Shown: piece after piece, positions 56,640 to 64,000 of the stretch
How the letters are laid out: each line of letters starts with the position of its first letter
Position numbering within the stretch: position 1 is the stretch's first letter
Assembly (NCBI RefSeq): GCF_014649775.1
Contig: NZ_BMTR01000022.1
Span: 1-64,000, forward strand
DNA: 64,000 bases
Direction: 5' to 3'
Origin: Streptomyces longisporoflavus
Lineage (GTDB): Bacteria > Actinomycetota > Actinomycetes > Streptomycetales > Streptomycetaceae
Notes under the pieces: model-generated
What the model saw: the letters and a program-made list of their open reading frames with translations, nothing else
Told to the model about the DNA's origin: nothing
Database searches by the model: none
Made by a program: the position numbers and the translations under genes

Positions 56640-56830
56640 GCGTGAACAGACGGCTCCGGTGACCGCCGTGCGTTGAGCGGGCGGCCCCGGTGACCACCGC
56701 GCGCGAACAGGCGGCTCCGGTGACCGCCGTGCGTCGCGGGCGGTCTCGGTGACCGCCCCGCGTCGAGCAGGCCGTCTCGTCGGCCCGCCGCGCGTGAACA
56801 GGCAGCCCCGGTGACCGCCCCGCATGCACA
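56640..56830 (+). repeat. Degenerate ~30-bp tandem repeats between the permease and ATPase genes
   Basis: About six copies of a unit like GGTGACCGCCGTGCGTTGAG, followed by variants such as CGGGCGGCCCC and CAGGCGGCTCC, fill the space between the two ABC genes. The copies are not identical and some are shortened. No gene is supported. The array sits inside what should be one operon. Confidence 0.65.
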
Positions 56831-56891
56831 AGCGGTCTCCCCGGCCGCCGCTTGCGCCGCCAACCCCCTTACGTATCGCAGGAGTCACACC

Positions 56892-57575
<684 letters not shown>

Positions 57576-57682
57576 CCGAAGCATCAACTCGTCACTTCTG
57601 GCTCACTATTGAGCAGATGTTCGACTCTGGGCAATACTTCCTCGTCCAGGGGCGACAGCCCCTTTGACCTCCAGGGGGAGAC

Positions 57683-60600
57683 TTGCGCCAGAAAGTGAAG
57701 AGAGCCTACGGGGCCACGATCGCCACAGCGGCGGCCGTGGCCCTCGCCGCGGGCATGACCAGCCCGGCGTCGGCGGCGAAGCAGACGCCGGACGCCCTTG
57801 CGGCGGCCGCGCAGTCGGCGGGCCTCAAGAGCGACGGACAGACCACGCACCGCATCACCCTCGTCACCGGCGACCGCGTCACCGCCGACGCCAAGGGCCG
57901 CGTCATCGGCTTCGAGCGGGCCGAGGGGCGGGAGCGGATACCCGTACAGACCAAGCGGGTCGGCGGCCACACGCTCGCGATACCGGCCGACGCGCAGCGC
58001 CTGATAGCCGCCGGCAAGCTCGACCAGCGTCTGTTCGACATCACCGAGTTGAGCAAGAAGGACAACCGCAAGGCCCAGAAGAAGGGCCTCAAGCTGATCG
58101 TCGGCTACCGGGGCGCGGCGGCCGGAGCCAGGGCCGATGTGCGCGCCGCGGGTGACACCACGGTCCGCAGGAGCCTGAAGTCCCTGAACGCCGACGCCAT
58201 CACCACCCCGCGGCAGGACGCCGCCGACCTGTGGTCCGCGCTCGTCGCCGAGAAGGGCGGCGCCACCGCGTCCGGCGTCAGCCGCGTCTGGCTGGACGGC
58301 GTCCGCAAGGCCCGCCTCGACAAGAGCGTGCCGCAGATCGGCGCCGACAAGGCGTGGGCGGCCGGCCTCGACGGCAAGGGCGTCAAGATCGCCGTCCTGG
58401 ACACCGGAGTCGACGCCACGCACGCCGACCTGAAGGACCAGGTCGTCGGCGCGAAGAACTTCACTACGGCCGCCGACGCCACGGACCACTACGGGCACGG
58501 CACGCACGTCGCCTCCATCACGGCGGGCACCGGCGCGAAGTCGGGCGGCAAGCTCAAGGGGGTCGCGCCCGGCGCCAAGCTCCTGAACGGCAAGGTCCTC
58601 GACGACAGCGGCTACGGCGATGACTCCGGCATCATCGCGGGCATGGACTGGGCGGCCGAACAGGGCGCCGACATCGTCAACCTCAGCCTCGGCGGCGGCG
58701 ACACCCCCGGCATCGACCCGCTCGAAGCCCAGGTCAACAAGCTCTCCGCGGACAAGGGCATCCTCTTCGCGATCGCCGCGGGCAACGACGGAATGCCCGG
58801 CAGCGTCGGTTCGCCGGGCAGCGCGGACGCGGCCCTGACCGTCGGCGCGGTCGACGACAACGACGTACTGGCCGACTTCTCCAGCCAGGGCCCGCGCGTC
58901 GGAGACGGCGCCATCAAGCCCGACGTCACCGCCCCCGGCGTCGACATCACCGCGGCCGCGGCCGACGGCAGCGTCATCGACCAGGAGGTCGGACAGGAGC
59001 CCGAGGGCTATCTGACGATCTCCGGTACGTCGATGGCGACCCCGCACGTGGCGGGCGCCGCCGCGCTGCTCAAGCAGCAGCACCCCGACTGGAAGTACGC
59101 CGAGCTCAAGGGCGCGCTGACCGCGTCCACGAAGGGCGGCAAGTACACGCCGTTCCAGCAGGGTTCGGGCCGTATCGCCGTCGACAAGGCCGTCAAGCAG
59201 TCCGTCGTCGCCGAGCCGGTGTCGCTCTCCTTCTCCCCGCAGGCGTGGCCGCACACCGACGACAAGCCGGTCACGAAGAAGGTGACGTACAAGAACCTCG
59301 GCAAGGAGGACGTCACCCTCGACCTCGCGGTCACGGGCACGAACCCCAAGGGCGCCGCGGCTCCCGCGGGCTTCTTCAAGCTCGGCGCGAAGACCGTGAA
59401 GGTCCCCGCGGGGGGCACCGCGGCGGTCGACCTGACCACCGACACGAAGCTCGGCGGCACGGTCGACGGCATGTACTCCGCGTATGTCGTGGCGACCGGT
59501 GGCGGCCAGTCCGTGCGCACCGCCGCCGCGGTCGAGCGCGAGGTCGAGTCGTACGAGCTGACGCTGAAGCACATCGGGCGCGACGGACAGGCCCCGAAGT
59601 ACTACGACACCGACCTGGAGGGCATCTCGGGGCTCGCCACCGAGAAGTCCTTCAACCCGTTCGACGCCTCCGGCACCGTCAAGCTCCGCGTCCCCAAGGG
59701 CGGTTACCTGCTGAACACCGGCATGTACGCCGACCCGCGCGACTTCACCAAGGGCGCCGACTGGATCTCCCAGCCGAAGCTGAGCATCACCAAGGACACG
59801 ACGGTGACGCTGGACGCCCGTACGACCAAGCCGGTCGAGATCACCGTGCCGTCGGCGGACGCCGAGCCGTACTTCGGCTCCCCGGACTGGACGGTCGACA
59901 CGGACCGCGGCAGCTACTCCTTCGGCTGGTGGCTCGACGGTGGCTACACCAACTTCCGGTCCGCGCATCTGGGCCCGCAGGTCACCGACGGTTCGCTGTA
60001 CCAGCAGTGGTACGGCCACTGGCTCAAGGGTGACGACGCCGAGTACGACACCGTGGCCGGCGGCAAGGTCAAGCAGCTCGCGACCGGTTACACCAAGCAC
60101 TACAAGGCGTCCGACCTCGCCACGGTGAAGGTCGACATGGGGGCCGCGGCCAAGGGCAAGAAGGGCACGATCAGCGCCCTGGGCCGCCTGCCCGGCAGCT
60201 CCAGCGCGGCCTCGCTCAGCATCCCGCAGGCGATACCGAGCACCCGGACGCTGTACCTGTCCACGGCCGACAAGGTGACGTGGGGCATGAACTTCGAGCA
60301 GCAGACCGGGGTCGACGAGGAAGGCTGGCCGATCGTCGACGCGGTCTACACGCTGGGCGCCGCGCAGAAGTTCACCGGGGGCAAGAGCTACGCGAAGACG
60401 TTCAACACGGCCGTCTTCGGCCCGCGCGTCGGCGGCGACTACGGCGTCTTCCGCCAGGGCAACGAGATCACCGGGCAGCTGCCGCTGTTCGCCGACGGCA
60501 AGACGCACGCCGGCTCCTCGCTCTTCTCGTCGGTGAAGACGACCCTCCACAAGGGCGCCACCAAGATCGGCGAGAACGACGACCCGCTGCTCGGCGGCGC

Positions 60601-61039
60601 TTCGTTCAAGGTCCCGTCGGCCGAAGCCGAGTACAAGCTGACGACGTCGGTGAAGCGCAGCGTCAAGGTGGCGGCAGCCTCCACGCGCATCGACGCGAGC
60701 TGGACGTTCCGTTCCAAGAAGGCCGACAGCGCCAAGCTGCCGGTCTCCACGGCGCGGTTCGCCGCGGCGACCGACCTGAGCAGCAAGGCCAAGGCCGGCG
60801 AGACCCAGTCCGTGCCGGTCACGGTGCAGGGCGCGGCGGCGGGCTCGAACCTCAAGTCCCTGACCACGTACGTGTCCTACGACTACGGCCAGACCTGGAA
60901 GAAGGTCACCGTCAGCGGCGGCAAGATCAAGGTCAAGAACCCGGCCGCGGGCAAGGGCATCTCCTTCCACGCCAAGATCACGGACAAGAAGGGGAACAAG
61001 TCGACGCTGTCGATCTACAACGCGTACTACGGCAAGTAG
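57683..61039 (+). CDS. Large secreted subtilisin-like (S8) protease
   Basis: The 1118-residue preproprotein has a signal peptide (about residues 1-32, ending SPASAA) and a prodomain of about 180 residues. A peptidase S8 domain carries the triad Asp240 (VLDTGVD), His272 (HGTHVAS) and Ser450 (SGTSMATPHVAG), with the oxyanion Asn368 in AAGNDG. After this come about 550 residues of beta-rich domains (TKKVTYKNLGKEDVTLDLAVTG and later repeats) that may bind substrate or the wall. It starts with a TTG codon, with AGGGGGAG upstream. It would work outside the cell on proteins. The PepSY lipoprotein at 51.8 kb could modulate such proteases, but this is speculation. Confidence 0.93.
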   Translation: MRQKVKRAYGATIATAAAVALAAGMTSPASAAKQTPDALAAAAQSAGLKSDGQTTHRITLVTGDRVTADAKGRVIGFERAEGRERIPVQTKRVGGHTLAIPADAQRLIAAGKLDQRLFDITELSKKDNRKAQKKGLKLIVGYRGAAAGARADVRAAGDTTVRRSLKSLNADAITTPRQDAADLWSALVAEKGGATASGVSRVWLDGVRKARLDKSVPQIGADKAWAAGLDGKGVKIAVLDTGVDATHADLKDQVVGAKNFTTAADATDHYGHGTHVASITAGTGAKSGGKLKGVAPGAKLLNGKVLDDSGYGDDSGIIAGMDWAAEQGADIVNLSLGGGDTPGIDPLEAQVNKLSADKGILFAIAAGNDGMPGSVGSPGSADAALTVGAVDDNDVLADFSSQGPRVGDGAIKPDVTAPGVDITAAAADGSVIDQEVGQEPEGYLTISGTSMATPHVAGAAALLKQQHPDWKYAELKGALTASTKGGKYTPFQQGSGRIAVDKAVKQSVVAEPVSLSFSPQAWPHTDDKPVTKKVTYKNLGKEDVTLDLAVTGTNPKGAAAPAGFFKLGAKTVKVPAGGTAAVDLTTDTKLGGTVDGMYSAYVVATGGGQSVRTAAAVEREVESYELTLKHIGRDGQAPKYYDTDLEGISGLATEKSFNPFDASGTVKLRVPKGGYLLNTGMYADPRDFTKGADWISQPKLSITKDTTVTLDARTTKPVEITVPSADAEPYFGSPDWTVDTDRGSYSFGWWLDGGYTNFRSAHLGPQVTDGSLYQQWYGHWLKGDDAEYDTVAGGKVKQLATGYTKHYKASDLATVKVDMGAAAKGKKGTISALGRLPGSSSAASLSIPQAIPSTRTLYLSTADKVTWGMNFEQQTGVDEEGWPIVDAVYTLGAAQKFTGGKSYAKTFNTAVFGPRVGGDYGVFRQGNEITGQLPLFADGKTHAGSSLFSSVKTTLHKGATKIGENDDPLLGGASFKVPSAEAEYKLTTSVKRSVKVAAASTRIDASWTFRSKKADSAKLPVSTARFAAATDLSSKAKAGETQSVPVTVQGAAAGSNLKSLTTYVSYDYGQTWKKVTVSGGKIKVKNPAAGKGISFHAKITDKKGNKSTLSIYNAYYGK

Positions 61040-61059
61040 CCCGACCGGACGCGTAGGCG

Positions 61060-61130
61060 AGCAGCGCCCCGAAGAGGCGCGGGGAACCGCGCGACCAGCC
61101 ACGACGCGCCCGCAGGACTACGGAAGTCTC
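61060..61130. repeat. Dispersed Streptomyces intergenic element
   Basis: The stretch containing GCGCCCCGAAGAGGCGC, then GGGGAACCGCGCGACCAGCC and CACGACGCGCCCGCAG, is a sequence I recognise from many Streptomyces intergenic regions (from memory). It contains a short hairpin GCGCC...GGCGC and lies shortly after the protease gene, perhaps as its terminator. The remaining DNA to 61336 shows no gene. Confidence 0.55.
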
Positions 61131-61336
61131 GCTTGACCGTCTCCTGCGGGCGCAGCCCCCGCGGCGCCGAAGGGACTGTCGATCACGTATCGACGGCACC
61201 CGTCGGCGCCGCGCCTCGCCATGTAGGTACGCGTACAGCGAACTGGGTTGCGCTCGCGCGGAGTTGTCGGCGAGGGTGCCGGCACCCCCACGGCAGGGAA
61301 CTCGGCACCATCCGCCGCAGAGGAAGCCGACGTCAC

Positions 61337-62107
61337 ATGACCGCCCACACCGTCGAGTACATCCGCTACCGCATACCCTCCGAGCGCTCCGCGGAGTTCC
61401 TCTCCGCGTACACCCGGGCCGCCGTCCCGCTCGCCGCGGCCCCGCAGTGCGTCGACTTCGAACTCGCGCGCTGCGAAGAGGACTTCGAGCACTTCATCCT
61501 GCGCATCACCTGGACGTCCACCAAGGACCACCTGGAGGGCTTCCGGGGCTCGGAGCACTTCCGGGAGTTCTTCGCGGAGATCCGTCCGTACGTCGAGAAC
61601 ATCGAGGAGATGCGCCACTACACGCCCACCGCCGTCCGCGGCACGGGCGCCTCGACGCCGACCCTCTACACCTGGGCGGGCGGCGGGGAGAAGTTCGAGC
61701 GCCTGACGGAGATCTTCTACGAGAAGGCGCTCAAGGACGGCCTCCTCGCCCCGCTCTTCGCGGACCTGCCCGCGGAGCACGCCCTGCACGTCGCCCAGTG
61801 GCTCGGCGAGGTCCTCGGCGGCCCGGCCGCGTACTCGCAGGAGCACGGCGGTCACCCCCACATGGTCGGCAAGCACCTCGGCAAGGGCATCACCGAGCCG
61901 CAGCGCCGGCGCTGGGTCAACCTCATGCAGGACGCGGCGGACGACGCGGGCCTGCCCACGGACGCCGAGTTCCGCTCCGCCTTCCTCGCCTACATCGAGT
62001 GGGGCACCCGGCTCGCGGTCTACTTCTCGGGGCCGGACGCCGCCCGCCCCGCCGACCAGCCGGTGCCGCTGTGGAACTGGGGCGCGGCGCCGCCGTACCA
62101 GCCGTGA
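61337..62107 (+). CDS. Fusion of an ABM monooxygenase domain and a truncated haemoglobin
   Basis: The 256-residue protein has an N-terminal antibiotic-biosynthesis-monooxygenase (ABM) ferredoxin-like domain (residues 1-100: VEYIRYRIPSERSAEFLSAYTRA and EHFILRITWTSTKDHLEGFRGS). A group II truncated haemoglobin domain follows (residues about 110-235: YTWAGGGEKFERLTEIFYEKAL, VLGGPAAYSQEHGGHPHMVGKH). The likely proximal haem ligand is His180 in GKHLGKGI. The fusion links a domain that usually oxidises small molecules without cofactor to an oxygen- or NO-binding globin. ATG 61337 was chosen because it starts the ABM domain directly. Its neighbours give no clue to its role. Confidence 0.87.
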   Translation: MTAHTVEYIRYRIPSERSAEFLSAYTRAAVPLAAAPQCVDFELARCEEDFEHFILRITWTSTKDHLEGFRGSEHFREFFAEIRPYVENIEEMRHYTPTAVRGTGASTPTLYTWAGGGEKFERLTEIFYEKALKDGLLAPLFADLPAEHALHVAQWLGEVLGGPAAYSQEHGGHPHMVGKHLGKGITEPQRRRWVNLMQDAADDAGLPTDAEFRSAFLAYIEWGTRLAVYFSGPDAARPADQPVPLWNWGAAPPYQP

Positions 62108-62170
62108 CGCGTGGATACGGCGGGTGCCGTGGGTGCGGCGGGTGTCCGGAGGGCGGGCCGTTGCCGGGGG

Positions 62171-63097
62171 CTACTTCTCCTTGCCCGCCGCTCCGGCGCG
62201 CGCCGCGTCCGCGCCCCAGCTCGCCAGGAGCCGCAGGGCGTCGGCCGACGCCGAGTCCGGCTCCGCGTGGTACGTCACCAGTGACTGATCGTGATCGTCG
62301 GGCAGCCGCAGCGTTTCGAACGACAGGGTCATGTCGCCCACCAGGGAGTGGCGCATGCGCTTGACGCCGTGACCCTTCTCCCGCACGTCGTGCGTGGCCC
62401 ACAGGTTCCGGAATTCCTCGCTCTTCACGGAGAGCTCGCCGACCAGGGCGGAGAGCCGCGGATCGTTCGGAAAACAGCCCGCCTCCATCCGCAGGAAGCT
62501 CACCATGTCCGACGCCTTCTGGTCCCAGTCCCGGAACAGGGCGCGCGACTCGGGGTGCAGGAAACAGATCCGCGCCCAGTTGCGCTCCTCGGGCGGCAGC
62601 GCGCCCCAGTCGCCGAAGAGCGCGGCGGCCATGCGGTTCCAGCCGAGGATGTCCGAACGCCGGCCGACCACATAGGCGGGCACACCGTCCATCGCGTCCA
62701 TCAGCTGGAGCAGCGCCGGGCGCACGTGCTGCGGGCGGGCCGCACGCTTCTTCTTGTGCAGCTTGGGCTTGGCCAGGTGCGTCAGATGCGCGTGCTCTGC
62801 ATCCGTCAGGCGCAGGGCGCGGGCGATCGCGTCGAGGACCTCGCCCGAGACGTTGCGGCCGTTGCCCTGCTCAAGACGGGTGTAGTACGCCACGGAGACC
62901 CCCGCGAGCTGCGCCAGCTCCTCGCGGCGCAGCCCCGGCACCCGCCGGTGGCGCCCGAAATTCGGCAGCCCGACGTCCTCCGGCTGCAACCGGGCCCTGC
63001 GGGTGCGCAGGAACTCGCTGAGCTCGGCGCGGCCGTCGAGGGCGGGCTCGGACCCCGGCACGGGGGCGGGGGAGTGCGCTGGCTGGTCGGCGTCCAT
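62171..63097 (-). CDS. XRE-family regulator with MmyB-like ligand domain
   Basis: The 308-residue protein has a helix-turn-helix of the XRE type (FLRTRRARLQPEDVGLP, then GLRREELAQLAGVSVAYYTRLEQGNGRNVSGEVLDAIARALRL). A C-terminal MmyB/PAS-like ligand-binding domain contains GRRSDILGWNRMAAALFGDW and FRDWDQKASDMVSFLRMEAGCFPNDPRLSALVGELSVKSEEF. This two-domain form is common in Streptomyces and often controls a divergent oxidoreductase. Here an alcohol dehydrogenase gene is divergent, 118 nt away. ATG 63097 begins MDADQPAHSPAP. Fatty acids or flavin-like ligands have been proposed for the family. Confidence 0.88.
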   Translation of the reverse strand: MDADQPAHSPAPVPGSEPALDGRAELSEFLRTRRARLQPEDVGLPNFGRHRRVPGLRREELAQLAGVSVAYYTRLEQGNGRNVSGEVLDAIARALRLTDAEHAHLTHLAKPKLHKKKRAARPQHVRPALLQLMDAMDGVPAYVVGRRSDILGWNRMAAALFGDWGALPPEERNWARICFLHPESRALFRDWDQKASDMVSFLRMEAGCFPNDPRLSALVGELSVKSEEFRNLWATHDVREKGHGVKRMRHSLVGDMTLSFETLRLPDDHDQSLVTYHAEPDSASADALRLLASWGADAARAGAAGKEK

Positions 63098-63215
63098 ACA
63101 TTCCAGTATCCGGGGTCGTACGCACACGAGCCTGTCCCCGTCAGTAGTAGGACCACTGGACGTAGGCAGAGCTGTGACCTGGGTAGATGCCACCGAGGCT
63201 GGCACGGTTGACTGC

Positions 63216-64000
63216 ATGACCGCACAGACCAGCACCCCCGCAAGCACCGGCACCGCAAGCACCACCACCGTTTCCGCGTACGCCGCGCCGTCCGCCAAGG
63301 CCCCCCTGGAGCGGACCACCATCCCGCGCCGCCCGGTGGGCGAGACCGACGTACTGATCGACATCAAGTACGCCGGAATCTGTCACTCGGACATCCACCA
63401 GGCGCGCGACGGCTGGGGCGAGGGCATCTTCCCGATGGTGCCGGGCCACGAGATCGCCGGTGTCGTCACCGAGGTCGGCTCCGCCGTCACCAAGTTCGCC
63501 GTCGGCGACCGCGTCGGCGTCGGCTGCATGGTCGACTCCTGCCGCGAGTGCGAGAACTGCAAGGCGGGCCTGGAGCAGTACTGCGACCAGGGCAACGTCC
63601 AGACGTACAACGCCCTCGGCAAGGACGGCGAGCCGACCTACGGCGGCTACTCCACGCACGTCGTCGTGGACGAGGCCTTCACCGTCCGCATCCCCGACGC
63701 CCTCTCCCTGGACGTCGCCGCGCCGCTCCTGTGCGCGGGCATCACCACGTACTCCCCGCTCCACCGCTGGCAGGCGGGCCCCGGCAAGAAGGTCGCCGTC
63801 GTCGGCCTCGGCGGTCTCGGCCACATGGCCGTCAAGATCGCGCACGCCATGGGCGCGGAGGTCACCGTGCTCTCCCAGTCCCTGCGCAAGAAGGACGACG
63901 GCCTGCGGCTCGGCGCCGAGCACTACTACGCGACCAGCGACGACGCCACCTTCGAGCAGCTGGCCGGCTCCTTCGACCTGATCCTCTCGACGGTCTCCGC
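63216..64000 (+). CDS. Zinc alcohol dehydrogenase (partial, runs off the window)
   Basis: The first 261 residues of a NAD(P)-dependent medium-chain dehydrogenase are present. The catalytic zinc ligand is in YAGICHSDIHQA (Cys56), the GHE pair is at 78-79 (MVPGHEIAGVV), and the structural zinc cysteines are in DSCRECENCKAGLEQYC. The nucleotide fold VVGLGGLGHMAVKIAHAMGAEV is intact. The pattern matches YahK/CinA-type cinnamyl or aliphatic alcohol dehydrogenases, which are NADPH-dependent. ATG 63216 starts it, and the Ser/Thr/Ala-rich N-terminal 25 residues are unlike the core. The gene continues beyond the right edge. The divergent XRE regulator probably controls it. Confidence 0.88.
   Translation, partial: MTAQTSTPASTGTASTTTVSAYAAPSAKAPLERTTIPRRPVGETDVLIDIKYAGICHSDIHQARDGWGEGIFPMVPGHEIAGVVTEVGSAVTKFAVGDRVGVGCMVDSCRECENCKAGLEQYCDQGNVQTYNALGKDGEPTYGGYSTHVVVDEAFTVRIPDALSLDVAAPLLCAGITTYSPLHRWQAGPGKKVAVVGLGGLGHMAVKIAHAMGAEVTVLSQSLRKKDDGLRLGAEHYYATSDDATFEQLAGSFDLILSTVS

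Noticed and set aside
57584..61102. Very long open frame on the minus strand opposite the S8 protease gene
   Set aside because: It is the antisense shadow of a strongly supported protease gene; its product is low-complexity Arg/Gly/Val/Asp and has no ribosome site.

Overview
This is a high-GC actinomycete chromosome segment, almost certainly from a Streptomyces. Supporting signs are strong third-position GC, GTG/TTG starts with GGAGG-type ribosome sites, the afsQ1-afsQ2-sigQ signalling locus, an acyl-CoA carboxylase set with an epsilon subunit, an LAxTG surface protein and dispersed Streptomyces-type intergenic hairpin repeats. From memory, the gene order resembles the core region around SCO4883-SCO4945 of S. 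coelicolor; I could not check this. I see no tRNA, rRNA, CRISPR array, insertion sequence or prophage.

Layout. 0.6-10.5 kb: an M20 amidohydrolase, two tandem BMP-type nucleoside-binding lipoproteins, a nucleoside ABC transporter (one ATPase, two permeases), cytidine deaminase and thymidine phosphorylase. 10.7-15.3 kb: a STAS protein overlapping a convergent ECF sigma factor, an MFS exporter with a divergent LysR regulator, and an alpha/beta hydrolase. 15.4-23.4 kb: adenosine deaminase, a small secreted protein, PspC, VanZ, the AfsQ signalling genes with divergent sigQ, uridine kinase and a second small secreted protein. 23.4-26.5 kb: an MFS exporter and an NADPH:FMN reductase divergent from a TetR regulator. 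26.6-35.4 kb: two overlapping aldehyde dehydrogenase genes, deoC, a PH-domain protein, a glycosyltransferase, a phosphohexo/pentomutase and purine nucleoside phosphorylase. 35.5-45.9 kb: a gamma-glutamylcyclotransferase-like gene, an LpdA-like flavoprotein, a DeoR-family and a TetR-family regulator, acyl-CoA carboxylase alpha, a membrane protein, Maf, a 50-residue membrane protein, carboxylase epsilon and beta, and BirA. 46.6-64 kb: adenylate cyclase, enoyl-CoA hydratase, a GAF-GGDEF protein, HutH, several envelope and secreted proteins, an L,D-transpeptidase, an ABC exporter pair, a large S8 protease, an ABM-globin fusion, and an XRE regulator divergent from an alcohol dehydrogenase that runs off the window.

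Main observation. A palindromic box, consensus TCTACGCGCGTAGA, occurs seven times in front of nucleoside genes: both BMP lipoproteins, the ABC transporter operon (which includes cdd), deoA, add, deoC and pnp. These units are scattered over 34 kb and lie on both strands. With the mutase and the aldehyde dehydrogenases they form a full route: import, deamination, phosphorolysis, pentose-phosphate isomerisation, aldol cleavage, then acetaldehyde to acetate. This looks like a local nucleoside-catabolism regulon under one repressor. The DeoR-family gene at 37.7 kb is the obvious candidate in the window, but it has no copy of the box in front of it.

Other points worth attention: a probable ATC start codon on the transporter ATPase, a split ALDH16-like enzyme pair, a 32-bp perfect palindrome touching a micro-gene, three intergenic tandem-repeat arrays, and operator-like palindromes at the TetR/FMN-reductase and accB/birA divergent promoters.
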